Positions 21,870 to 32,347 of a stretch of DNA of 64,000 nucleotides are shown here, in pieces. Both the position numbers and the translations under genes were made by a program. Each line of letters starts with the position of its first letter. Within the stretch, counting starts at the first letter, position 1. The notes under the pieces were generated by a model. It saw only the letters and a program-made list of their open reading frames with translations. It was not told the DNA's origin and ran no database searches. Origin of the DNA: Smallanthus sonchifolius. Its lineage: Eukaryota > Streptophyta > Magnoliopsida > Asterales > Asteraceae. The stretch covers positions 74,717,001-74,781,000 of the forward strand of contig CM042018.1 of NCBI GenBank assembly GCA_023525975.1, given 5' to 3'.

Positions 21870-23427
21870 TTAAATAGTACCGTAAGAATTTGACACGGAG
21901 TGCTTGAACAGATTTGGATATTTGTGCATCATCTGATCTTCGCGCTCCCATGTGAATTCCGGTCCGCAATTCGAGTTCCAACGAACTCTGACAATAGGGA
22001 TCTTACTGTGCTTTAACATTTTAACTTCCCTATCCATAATTTCCACAGGTTCTTCGATGAAACGTAACTGTTCATCAACGTGTAGTTCCTCAAGAGGAAC
22101 TGCGAGTGATTCGTCTGCTAGGCATTTCTTTAAATTTGAGACGTGAAAGACGTTGTGCACACCACTAAGTCCTTCCGGTAGGTCCAGTTGATACGCTACT
22201 GGCCCGATTCTCTTCATTATCTTGAATGGTCCAACATAGCGAGGATTTAGTTTGCCTCGTTTCCCGAAACGAATGACACCATTCCAAGGTGAGACTTTGA
22301 GTAAGACCATGTCACCTATTTGAAACTCCAAAGGTTTACGACGCTTATCGGCATAGCTCTTTTGACGATCATGAGCTGCTGCCATACGGTTTCTAATTTG
22401 AACGATCTTTTCGGAAGTTTCAAATATAAGTTCAGGACCTGTGAGTTGGCTATCCCCAAACTCGGTCCAACAAATAGGAGAACGACATTTCCGTCCATAA
22501 AGTGCTTCAAATGGACCTGACTTGATGCTAGTGTAATAACTGTTGTTGTAGGAGAACTCCACCAACGGTAGGTGAGACTCCCAAGTGTTACCGAAATCAA
22601 TCACACAAGCTCGTAGCATGTCCTCCAGAGTTTGGATTGTACGTTTCGTTTGGCCATCAGTTTGAGGATGGTATGTTGTACTCATATCTAGACGCGTGCC
22701 TAAGGCCTTATGTAACAACTGCCAGAAACGAGAAGTGAATCGTGCATCACGATCCGAAATAATAGAGATTGGCACCCCGTGCCGAGAGACTATTTCTTTC
22801 AAGTAAGTACGAGTAAGTTTATCCATTTTGTCGGTCTCTTTGATTGCTAAGAAGTGAGCGGACTTTGTTAATCGATCAACGATTACCCCATATGGTATCA
22901 CATCCGGTAGGGGTTCGTGGTAATTTGGTGATGAAGTCAATGGATATTTGTTCCCATTTCCACATGGGGATTTCTGGTTGTTGCAGAAGACCGGATGGTT
23001 TTTGATATTCAACTTTGACCTTCGCGCAAGTCAGACACTTACTAACATAGGTGGCTATATCGGCCTTCATCTTCGGCCATCAATATAGTATCATTAGATC
23101 ATGGTACATTTTGTCAGAACCTGGATGTATCGAGTAACGAGATTTATGAGATTCATCCATAACTAGTTCCCTTAGGTTTCCGAATACTGGAACCCATTTT
23201 CGCTCGGCAAAGTAGCGAATACCGTCAGATTTGACTTCAAGTTGTGCTTCCAGACCGCGTGTACTTTCCAGCGGTAGATTTTCTTCTTTTAGGGCTTCGA
23301 GTTGAGCGCTACGGATTTTGTCAGGTAATCCGGGGTGAATAGTAAGCTGTAATGCTTGAACTCGTTTGGGTTTTGTTTCTTTTCGACTTAAGGCATCAGC
23401 TACAACATTAGCTTTACCGGGGTGGTA
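21870..23427 (-). pseudogene. Gypsy-3 integrase with chromodomain-like tail, catalytic Glu lost
   Basis: The 21870-23012 frame carries VIVDRLTKSAHF, ISDRDARFTSRFW, TYHPQTDGQTKRTIQTLEDML, the GDMVLLKVSPWNGVIRFGKR block and a tail with EEPVEIMDREVKMLKHSKIP and VRWNSNCGPEFTWE. The DDE-type catalytic Glu, normally in DGQ-S/T-E-RTIQ, is Lys. The N-terminal part with CLTCAKVKVEYQ and DFITKLPRTP lies in another frame (22876-23070), joined through an indel close to 22890. The 23071-23427 stretch is degraded coding sequence linking to RNase H. Confidence 0.88.
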
Positions 23428-23916
23428 TCAGATCGCACAGTCATAATCGTTTAAGAGTTTGACCCAATGACGTTGTCGCATGTTCAACTCTTTCTGTTCG
23501 AAGATGTGCTGAAGACTCTTGTGATCGGTGTAGATGGTGCATTTGGTACCGTACAAGTAATGTATCCATATCTTAAGAGCGAAGACTACGGCTCCCAACT
23601 CTAAGTCATGAGTGGTGTAGTTTCTCTCGTGGACCTTTAGTTGACGTGAAGCGTATGCGATCACTTTTTCTCGTTGCATTAGAACACAACCCAGACCCTG
23701 AATAGATGCATCACAATACACTACAAAATCATCGGTTCCTTCCGGAAGAGCTAGAATAGGTGCACTACAGAGTTTTTGTTTAAGATGTTGGAATGCTGGC
23801 TCTTGGTTATCGCCCCAATTTTAGGCTTTACCCTTTTGAGTTAAAGCAGTGAGAGGTTGAGCAATTTTTGAAAATCCTTCGATGAATCGACGGTAATATC
23901 CAGCCAATCCCAGAAA
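23428..23916 (-). pseudogene. Gypsy-3 RNase H domain
   Basis: 23428-23721 encodes MYCDASIQGLGCVLMQREKV, AYASRQLKVHERNYTTHDLE, the TIYTDHKSLQHIFEQKELNM segment and LLNDYDCAI, followed by an in-frame TGA where relatives read Arg-Tyr-His-Pro-Gly (CGA to TGA). The catalytic Asp in YCDAS and TDHKSL are present. 23722-23916 continues to the connection with RT in coding-like but interrupted form. Confidence 0.84.
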
Positions 23917-24819
23917 TTATCGCACCTCAGTCGGAGTCGTCGGTGCTACCCAATTCTTGATGGCTTCTATTTTGGATGGGTCGACATGTATACCTTTCTC
24001 GTTAACCACATGCCCTAGAAACTGAACTTCCCGGATCCAGAATTCACACTTGGAAAACTTAGCATACAGTTGCTCTCGCTTAAGTAATTCCAAAATTAGG
24101 CGTAGATGTTCCTCATGTTCTTCCTTGTTCTTGGAATAAATGAGGATGTCGTCGATGAAAACGATAACGAATTGGTCACGGTAAGGCTTGCACACACCGT
24201 TCATGAGGTCCATGAATACCGCAGGTGCGTTGGTTAATCCGAAAGGCATGACCATAAACTTGTAATGGCCGTACTTTATTCTGAATGCAGTCTTAGAGAT
24301 ATCCTTTTCTCGGACTCTTAAATGATGGTAGCCGGACCTAAGATCTATTTTGGAATAGAAACTTGATCCTTGGAGTTGATCAAAGAGGTCATCTATGCGA
24401 GGCAAAGGGTAGCGGTTCTTGATTGTGACCTTATTCAGTTCACGGTAGTCGATACACACATGAAAAGTTCCGTCCTTCTTCTTGACAAATAGGACTGGAG
24501 CTCCCCATGGCGATGAGTTAGGTTGGATGAAACCTTTATCTAACAAATCCTGTAACTGAGTAGATAGCTCTTGCAATTCACTAGGTGCCAGTTTGTAAGG
24601 TGCCCGAGCGATCGGTGCCGCTCCGGGTGCTAGATCGATTTGAAATTCAACTTGACAGTGTGGTGGCAGACCAGGAAAATCTTCAAGAAATACTTTCGGA
24701 TAGTCACACATGATTGGGATGTCGTCAATCTCCTTCTCCTCAGATGGCTGCTTCGTTACGAGAGCCAAAATGGCAGCACGGTCTTTTCGAAGACACTTTC
24801 TTGCTTTCATGAAGGACAT
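23917..24819 (-). pseudogene. Gypsy-3 reverse transcriptase
   Basis: A 300-residue open stretch with an almost complete RT: FPGLPPHCQVEFQIDLAPGA, PYKLAPSELQEL, SPWGAPVLFVKKKDGTFHVC, IDYRELNKVTIKNRYPLPRI, FYSKIDLRSGYHHL, MVMPFGLTNAPAVFMDLMN and the catalytic VIVFIDDILIYSKN. It ends at 23917 with TAA in place of the Gln of TEVRQFLGL, a C-to-T change. The domain itself keeps all motifs I can check. Confidence 0.88.
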
Positions 24820-25064
24820 GATGCCAACGACTGCACCAATCCTTTCGCCTTGGACGGAATGGTTTCTCCACTCGGGAGGGGAATGCGAACGATTTTATCA
24901 CAACAAACAATTTCGGATTGGTTCTTAGATAACCAATCCATATCGATGATCACGTCAAAGCTGCCCAGTGTGACTGGCATAATGTCAATGTTAATCTTTT
25001 GACTAACCAATCCTAGCTTACATCCTCTAGGAATGGGAGTTGCTTTGGTTATTTGACCGCCCAC
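24807..25064 (-). pseudogene. Gypsy-3 protease, C-terminal fragment
   Basis: It contains VTLGSFDVIIDMDWLSKNQSE and IVRIPLPSGE, the second half of a retropepsin; the usual IIGMDWL has Asp for Gly. The D-T/S-G-A active site and all zinc-knuckle gag sequence are missing upstream, because homology ends near 25064. This frame overlaps the RT frame by 13 bases in another phase. Confidence 0.75.
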
Positions 25065-26730
25065 TATATCCTATAGTGTACATAGTTTCTAATAGGGTTG
25101 GAGCGCGACGCACTAATATGAAATCTGTGAAGTCATGCTGGGACTTTTGATGAGGCCTGTGCTTATGAGGTAAGCGTCAGTCAACGCAAAGGACAAAGGA
25201 AAAGTTTAACATATAGGAAAGAAAAGTCTAATGAGATATAGATTCGAGTAATACAAAGGGATAGGTTGTTTGTTTAAGTAATAGTGCTCAACTGATGGTT
25301 AGCTAGACAAATTTTCGTTTACCAATGTCATTGGAACAACTGGATATGATGGGGTATAAATCAAATTAAACCAAGGATTAGTCACAGGATAAGGTAATAG
25401 CGTCAACTGGAATTTATTATTGGAATGTAAGGAATAACGTGTTAGTAGGAAGGAATTCTTCTAATTCTGCTTACATACTTGGGGTCGGTGGTTTTACCCT
25501 GAGGTTCTACTAGAGTTTCACTCTAGGTGGTTCCATTGATTAAGTTTGAATGAGAGTCGTAAGATCACTAAGACTCTTACATGAGTGAAAATAACATTGA
25601 TGGATTCCATTGATGATAATTCAGTGTGCCCGTAAACATTTTCAACTTGATAGTCGCGTCTATCAGCTGTTAAACGAGTCTAACGATACCAACTAGTCGT
25701 TGAGCGGGTTATGAGAATCTCTACAGATAGTGGAAACTTAAGTCTGTAAATCACTGATTAGGACCATTCATCCATACATTAAGTTTCACCAGGACTTACA
25801 TGTACCTCAAATTACTATTACGTGTGCACCCGTAATGATAATTTTCTTTGCATGCTCACCCTAGTTCTCCTTGTCCTGTGTCATAATGTCCTTTAGCATG
25901 TATTGATGAGTACATAGTGTTCTCAGATATGCTAAGTCATCGACAATACTTTGATCAATTAGAACTTATATCGAGATGAGTAGTCAAGGATGGTTTGCTC
26001 CGAGTATTCACTCGAGTTGAAATACAATACAGGAGTCCAATCCAGCGGATTGTAAATGAGAACATGTAACAAACATGTACATGAAATGCAACTTCGAGAA
26101 ATGAAACTAATTCATGAATACAAGTTACAGAAAGCAGCAAGGTAGCCGTCCTTTCAACTTAGTCAAGATAGGGTTTGAGTATGCATTGAGCAATGCGTTC
26201 TCAGATTTGTGGTCAATCTATTCTCAACAGAATTTCAACCAAAGAAGCGAGCCCATGGCTCGGGAAGGTGATGACATCTACGTGTCAATAGATTCTGAAA
26301 TAATGCGTGTAACGATTTGCCTTCATTCGGCGTATTGTTGCTGGCGGGTACAATAGGGACTCCCTCCGACGATCCCAACTCCCAAAGAGATATGCTATAG
26401 TGCTGAGTGTCGTCCGTAACATGGACCTGAGAAGGCCCACCATACCCCATGGGTGATGGTGATGTAAGTGACTCCTCCGAAGGCTCCGTCTCGTTGCCCT
26501 CGGAAGGGAGTGGATGCTGCTATGATGATCCCCCGAGTGTTGCCACTGGAAATGATGATGTAATGCAAATGATGTGTCCCTTGCCAACTGAGGGTGATAC
26601 GGATGGTATTAACATGCCTGCACTGCAATGTATGTATAGGTGCTATATGTATCATGTATGAGTGTCTGTGCCGTGTAACTAATGTGTAAGGTTATAGTCT
26701 AGTATGCAATCCTAGTTCTCTATAACCAAT
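25065..26730 (-). other. Unassigned internal segment of Gypsy-3 (gag position)
   Basis: This segment lies where gag and the first half of protease should be. I see no zinc knuckle or gag core. The 26235-26450 minus frame (MGYGGPSQVHVTDDTQHYSISLWELG...) extends upstream without a stop as SLPSEGNETEPSEESLTSPSP and has protein-like composition, so a gag N-terminal relic is possible. The rest (25065-26230) looks non-coding. Confidence 0.45.
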
Positions 26731-26745
26731 GGCTCTGATAACAAT
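26731..26745 (-). promoter_or_regulatory. Primer-binding site of Gypsy-3
   Basis: The minus strand reads ATTGTTATCAGAGCC next to the LTR end at 26747. It matches the initiator tRNA-Met site TTGGTATCAGAGC except for one G-to-T change. Confidence 0.82.
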
Positions 26746-26746
26746 C

Positions 26747-28261
26747 TGTCACACCCACAATTTCAACTAATGGAGTTTTACCATTTGGGAAGTGACGAAC
26801 CAGGATCTTAGACATTAGTTACTTTGACCGACTCTACATGGGACTCAAAATGAAAATATCTTTTAAATCAGAGTATCAATGCGGAAACGTAAAAAAAGTA
26901 AATGCGCAAAATACACGCGCCCAAAACCAAACTTCAAAAGTCCAAAAGTCCAAACGTCCCATCAAAACAAGTACAATAGAATAACTCAAGTAAACATAAT
27001 TAAATCAAAATCAAGCAGTTGATACCCATGCATGTCCTAACGTGCACTTGTGTCTTAGCTTAGCGACCTGAGAAAACATGTAAGAAAATATGTCAACACG
27101 AGGTTGGTGAGTCCACAGGTTTCAATATAAGTAAATAAGCGTTTACCGGATTTATGTTCATTCAGTACGTATCTATAGGTAGCTAACCTATGTTCATGTT
27201 CAACTCAAGCGCTCGCAACCGAAGTTGACTATTTGTTTATTGCCTCCTGCCAGGTCTATCAACACTGGCGGTGTGAGTAGGCTAACATTTCACCTGTTCG
27301 ATATCTAATCGAGTTAGCACGACTAACGCGGGTGGGATTTGTCAAACCCAGTAGTACTACTAAATATTACCTCGCTAAGATCCATATTAACGGTCCGATA
27401 TTAGTTGAGGACTTTCTTTGATAGCGTGTTACGCTTAGCATTTAACATTGATATCATACAAATTAAAAATCCAAAATTGTTTAGTCATGTTTTCTCCCCC
27501 AAGTTAAAACAGTAAAAGGGGCCGTGAAAACTCACCTGCGGTGCGTTGTAGGTAGTATCACACATTGGACAAGTTAGAACCATGAGTGTAAGTCTCAACG
27601 GCTTACGAATGCCCTAAAATTATAAACACATAAATTAGGGATAAAAATGGGAATTGTGACAATGACACGGAATGAGAGATGTCCTAAAGAAACTCTCTGG
27701 TAACCGAGAGTAGACGAACGTGTCCACGGGAATAGTAATTCTTTAATTAGTAAATAGATTATATATATACGTTGCGCGACGAATGACAACAACAATAATA
27801 AATATATTCGAGTGTTTTGTCATTTACAAAAATTAGGAAAATAATATAATTTTATATTATTTTTAGGTTCGACAGGATATTCTATTTACTCATTTGTGGT
27901 ACAATATATTATTTTTATGAACGCGATAAATGCGAGTAAATAATATAATTAATTATATTATTATTTAGTTCCAAATGTTATACGAGGTTACAAAATGAAA
28001 CGACATAATATAAATATATATTATTTAATAATACGAGTCACGGTTTAAAATTAATATAAACCTATTATTTTATACGAAGTTACGGTTTTAAAATAATATA
28101 ACCATATTATTTTTATTTGATAATAATAATACTATTTTATTTATAAAAATGGATTATCAATTCAAACCCAAGCCTACGGTTTGTTTTCCGGGCTAAAACA
28201 CTGTAATATGATATTATAATAATATGGGATAGATTTTTATAATTAAAATAATAATAAAAAC
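26747..28261 (-). repeat. 5' LTR of Gypsy-3, segment 1
   Basis: It corresponds to 18780-20313 of the other LTR. It ends with AAAAC at 28261, where Copia-A starts. Its last 603 bp (27659-28261) occur again on the other side of Copia-A (41871-42472). Confidence 0.92.
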
Positions 28262-28506
28262 TGTAGGTCCCTCGGGTGTGGTGGATCGTCACATACAAGT
28301 GGTCTACTAGTCGGACCGGGTGCGGAATACCCGTGACTAGGTGGAGAGTCTAACTGAACAAAGTAAACCGAACACAAGAGTCACAATAAACGTTCTTTGT
28401 ATTATAAACACTCGACGGTTACAGAGAGAATACAAGCTGCGTACTTAGCAAAACTGAGTTCGTATGAACAAATGGTTCTGCGCACTTAGCTTCTGTGAAC
28501 CTATCC

Positions 28507-28514
28507 TATTTATA
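28507..28514 (-). promoter_or_regulatory. TATA box of Copia-A LTR
   Basis: TATAAATA on the minus strand, preceded by AG and followed by GGATAG, in mid-LTR. The dyad array lies 14 to 140 bases upstream. The same box is in the 5' LTR at about 41583-41590. Confidence 0.75.
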
Positions 28515-28527
28515 CTGACCTAATGCT

Positions 28528-28646
28528 TGCGCACTTAGCAAGTGCGCAGGACCAATTACTCCTGCGTACTTAACAAGTACGCATAGGTATTCCTGCGTAC
28601 TTACTAAGTACGCAGGAGCATTCTCCTGCGCACATACAAGTGCGCA
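28528..28646 (-). repeat. Array of four dyad repeats upstream of the TATA box, Copia-A
   Basis: Dyads at 28528-28548 (arms GCGCACTT/AAGTGCGC), 28563-28583 and 28592-28616 (arms GCGTACTT/AAGTACGC, the latter with 11-bp perfect arms), and 28627-28646 (one mismatch). Half-sites occur at about 28438 and 28478. The 5' LTR repeats the pattern at about 41604-41722. They share the layout of the Copia-1 LTR dyads but use different bases at the variable position. Confidence 0.88.
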
Positions 28647-28796
28647 AAACACTTAGAAGAAATCAACAAAACATTAAGTAAAAGTAAATACAACTCGATA
28701 AACTTTTACATAATGACTCTTACATACAAAGACAAAATACAGACATTAGACATACAAACCTAGACTCTATCCAGAGTGTTGTCACAGGAAAGTGCA

Positions 28797-28813
28797 TCAA
28801 CAAACTCCCCCTT
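28797..28813 (-). promoter_or_regulatory. Polypurine tract of Copia-A
   Basis: The minus strand reads AAGGGGGAGTTTGTTGA immediately before the TGCACTTTCC start of the 3' LTR, the standard plus-strand primer position. Confidence 0.85.
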
Positions 28814-28861
28814 GACAACAGCTCGGGATCTTCATCGTCTTCAGTCTTCAATCTTCAGTCT

Positions 28862-31800
28862 TCACAGCACTGCTTCCTTAGCTTCCATCTTCTTTTTGTA
28901 ATCAAGACAGAACTTGATTAACTTGTCGTATTTGGCCGAGAGAAGCTTTGTCCATTCGTTAGTGTGGATGCAGAATTTGTCTGCTAGTACCTCCAGATCG
29001 TTCACAGAGAAATTGATGAAGCAGACTTCATCAAAAACCCTGATCACTTCCTTTGGCACTGTGTTTCCACTATCTGACTTACCTTTACCCATGATCACAG
29101 CCTCGCCCGTTTTTGGATCAACGTACCAGTACCACATGTCACCAAGAATATCCTGAGGTAACTTGCTCAGGGGAATCTTGGTTTCACATCGCACTGGCTT
29201 GTATACCAATCTCTTTAACGGCTTCTTAGTCACAGGATGCACAGCGTGCTTATCCTTGACTCTTCTGGGCACTTGAGGCTTGAGATACTCATACTTTCCC
29301 GATCTTGCTTCACGCTGTAGTATACTCCACAAACCCATTGCTACTGCATGATTCGAATGATTCAGCAGGTCGCGGTTTGCAAGGTAACTAGGTCGTACCT
29401 GGGCAAAGAGTTGAAAGCCTCACTGGTTGGTTTCAAGTATTGAACCCCTCCAGATCTTTTGATGGCGAACAGCTGCTTGTCCTCCTCAAACCTGACAGCT
29501 AAGATCATACCTGTCGCTCCATACTTGTCTTTGATAGACGTCTTTTGCCACACTGGAGCTGGACCTTTTGTAGATGCAGAAGGCATGTCTTTCTCTTTTT
29601 GTGCCTCGAGGTCCGCAGGTATAGGGTCGACCGGGGGGGCATCAGTTGTAGCTTCAACATTACTTGCTGTATCAACTGAGCCTGTGTCTGTTTCGAGCAG
29701 AGATTCGAGCGATGGTATTTCAAAGATCTCACAATCCTCTAACTCATACTCTAGATCCCCGTCGCCTTTGGGAATCTCGATTATCACATCATCATCATCA
29801 TCATTCCAATCATCACCAGAGTCGATCTCTCCTTCTTCCATATTAAGGAGAGCATCGATCTGTGCTTCTTTAGAATAGTCAGGCTCGAGACATAGAATCT
29901 CACCAGCCACTGACTTCCCTTTATCACCGCCACCACCACCTGCTGAGGTATCACCACCCTCTTGCGTAGTAGACTCCCCCTCAGCCATTGACGTAGTAGA
30001 GATGGGCACAATTGCCGAAGCTTGGTGCTCACCTCCACTAGGACCGACTTCAGGATCCTTGTCTTTGTCATCATCCTTAGTCAAATCGACTGGATGACAG
30101 ACCTCTGCACCGGTGGATTTTTCTTTTTCCTTCTCCCCCTGAGCACCTAGCTTCTCGGTCAGTTCAGCAATCAATTTGACCATAGTAGCGTGCTCCTGCC
30201 TTTGAGCATCCATCCTTAGCTCAATTGAAGTTCTGTGGGCCAGAATCATTCCATTCATCTTCATTAATAGTTCATTCTGCGCCATCACATTCTTCAGCCG
30301 TTCATCAGTCCCCGTTCTCTGGCTACGCAGAATCCTAACTTCATCTGCCAGAGAGTTTATCTGTGCTTGTTGAGCATCAGACTCCTCCTTTGACGTTTGA
30401 ATAGTCTTCAACAAGCCAGCAACTTGGGTTTCTAGCACATCGATCCTAGCTTCATTTGGATCCGGATGCCTAGATGATGAGGCTTCGGCGTTGTGGATGG
30501 GGGAAGAGAAGATTGTGTCAAAGTCGAACCCCTGTGAGAAATCACCGTAGTTGAAGGGTTGACCTGATGGCTCTTTGGTAGGTGCTGGGGTTGGGGATGG
30601 TATGATGTGAGTGGGTGTTATTGTTGGGGTGACTGTGACTGACTACGTGAGAAGTGGAGCAGTCACCGTCACCTGGACGGTTGGAATAGGGAGGGTCACC
30701 GTCACAGGAATCACCTCTGTGACCGCCGTGACCGCCACATCTGCTTGTACCAGTGGCCTTCTCCTCCTACTAAACAGTTGCCGTGCTGGCATGGTAGATT
30801 CTGGAATGGAAGCCTCAACTTGTACTGGTTGCACAGTTGGAATCTCTTCAACCCTGGGGATGGCAACCTCTTGCCTATCGCCCCTTTTCTTGTTGGTGCT
30901 CTCATGCCTCTGTCTTTGTAAAGCAGCGTCAGAGTCGGAATCCGGCTCATATTCGCTGCTGGAGCTTTGTCTCTTTCTTTTTGAAGACGACGCAGGCTGG
31001 GTTACCTGTGCCTGTCTCCTCGGACGTGCCTGTGATGGTGCATCATCGGAATCAGAAGAATCTGATTCTGTAGCCTCCGAATCGGATTCCTCAGCACCAC
31101 CAACACCACCTTCATCATCACCCTCATCATTACCTTCATCATCCTCATTCTCTTCATCTTGTTCTTCATCAGAGTGATCACTCATCTCTGGTCCCGAGTT
31201 GGGACTATACCAGTTCCAATCCTCCGGAGCGACGTATGCTTCATTCAATAGGTGGCCAAAGAGTTCAGTGTGCTCAGGGGTAGGATCTACACTGCCTGGC
31301 TTTAGAAACTATGCAAAAACTCTCTTGGCCACTCTCTTCACTTGCAGTCTCTCCCCGATCGCACGCAGGTTTGGCAACGCATCATCGATCAAAAGTTGCA
31401 CAAACCTCGGGTATAAAAGGAACCTAAACCTCTCCGCCGTATTTATCTGGTCATTGATTGCTTTGAAAATAAAGCGGGAGAAGTTGTAGCCCCGATTGAG
31501 AGACAAGCCCACCATGGCTGCGGCAAGGTCATGACCCATGGCATCCTTCCCTGCTTTCCTTGATGAGATGCACATGATCATGATGTGGGCAAAGTAACGC
31601 CATTGATCTAGAACCCACATTTTCTTGTATGAAGCATAGTCCCTTTCCCCGACATATCCCATTCTCTGCCTCCAACACCCATCCACGTAGTAATCTGGAT
31701 AGGATGTCGGGTCGGTGGGAAGGTCTCCAAACTGCAGTACTCTCCTTATTGTATCCTCAGAGATGGCAATAGCCCGACCGTCAACGATAGCCCTTATGAC

Positions 31801-32007
31801 ATTTGGAGATACCGTGCAATCGTGCTCTGCTGTCTCCCAGAATTGCTCTAAGCAAGGTCTTGAGACTGTTGGATTAGCCGAGATTGCATAACTTATTTTA
31901 GATCTGTTCAGGAAGTCCACAATCTCTCTATATTGTAAGGCTGCCCCTTTCCATTCTGGTTCAGTGTGCGCCAACAGATTGAATTCGTCAGTGAATGCAC
32001 GAGCCAT
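28862..32007 (-). pseudogene. Third ORF in env position, Copia-A (about 1,050 codons)
   Basis: It begins with ATG at 32007 (MARAFTDEFNLLAHTEP). Order of parts: a folded-looking N-terminal domain (about residues 1-230) with VDFLNRSKISYAISANPTV, YASYKKMWVLDQWRYFAHI and RFLLYPRFVQLLIDDAL; a Ser/Asp/Glu acidic tract; a Thr/Val-rich stretch; a heptad-like coiled coil (MLETQVAGLLKTIQTSKEES onward); a second acidic segment; and a C-terminal domain with KDKYGATGMILAVRFEEDKQ and DILGDMWYWYVDPKTGEAV. In-frame TAGs at 31309 and 30643 and a one-base deletion near 29385 break it. Copia-B has Gln and Glu codons at the two TAG sites. I see no clear membrane segment, so calling it env is positional only. Similar proteins are, as I recall, common in Asteraceae genomes. 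Confidence 0.75.
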
Positions 32008-32010
32008 TAT

Positions 32011-32017
32011 CTGCAAA
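32011..32017 (-). promoter_or_regulatory. Splice-acceptor-like site before the third ORF
   Basis: The minus strand reads GTGTGTTTGCAG three bases before the ATG, preceded by a T-rich tract and, about 30 bases upstream, CTAAT, a fit to the plant branch-point consensus. Copia-B has TTTTGAAG at the same place, a weaker acceptor. No donor was identified. Confidence 0.45.
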
Positions 32018-32136
32018 CACACACAGAAAACATAATTAGATCAATTAATAACAATGGAAGTAGACTCACTAGACATAGAATAGTAGTTACACTTTGTAAA
32101 AAATTTCAGACTTTGAAAAATTTTCTAAGTGTTGGT

Positions 32137-32229
32137 CCTGCGCACTTAGCAAGTGCGCAGGATTTTACTCTTGCGTACTTAACAAGTACGCAGGAATTAC
32201 TTCTTGCGTACTTGCTAAGTGCGCAAGAA
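32137..32229 (-). repeat. Dyad cluster 1 upstream of third ORF, Copia-A
   Basis: Three complete dyads: 32137-32161 (arms CCTGCGCACTT), about 32171-32194 (core GCGTACTT/AAGTACGC) and about 32204-32228, where the variable positions do not pair (T opposite G on the plus strand). The spacing, 33-34 bp, matches the LTR arrays. Copia-B has the same three at about 50426-50515. Confidence 0.85.
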
Positions 32230-32307
32230 CAACCCTTAGCAAAAATTTCAAAGATTTAAATTCGTTCAAAAAGCGGGTTGATTAGGTAGCCACTAGGTCG
32301 GAATCAG

Positions 32308-32347
32308 GGATTCGAACCTATGGTACCATGATCAACACCATTAACCA
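32308..32347 (-). promoter_or_regulatory. Pol III A-box/B-box-like pair, Copia-A
   Basis: The minus strand has TGGTTAATGGTG (32336-32347), similar to the tRNA D-arm A box, and GGTTCGAATCC (32308-32318), an exact B-box consensus. Copia-B retains a decayed version near 50607-50618 (GGTTAGAATCA). No complete tRNA fold was found. Confidence 0.45.

Larger units (their letters stand above)
28262..28796 (-). repeat. 3' LTR of Copia-A
   Basis: 535 bp, TGCACTTTCC to GGACCTACA in element orientation. It includes a TATAAATA box (28507-28514) and four dyad repeats upstream of it. Confidence 0.93.

Noticed and set aside
26285..26655. His-rich and other frames near 26300-26650 as separate genes
   Set aside because: Three overlapping frames compete. 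Only the 26235-26450 frame has plausible composition, and it lies in the gag position of a dead element.
28528..28646. Palindromes as intrinsic transcription terminators
   Set aside because: No T-run follows the stems, they lie upstream of the TATA box, and the organism is eukaryotic.
29459..31177. Plus-strand frames of 139 and 188 codons opposite the third ORF
   Set aside because: They are antisense shadows of acidic, Ser-rich minus-strand coding sequence and have no homologue-like motifs.
28862..32007. Captured host gene in Copia-A
   Set aside because: The same ORF sits in the same place in Copia-B, and I recall it as widespread in Asteraceae elements, so it is part of the family and not a private capture. 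No introns or host domain were recognised.
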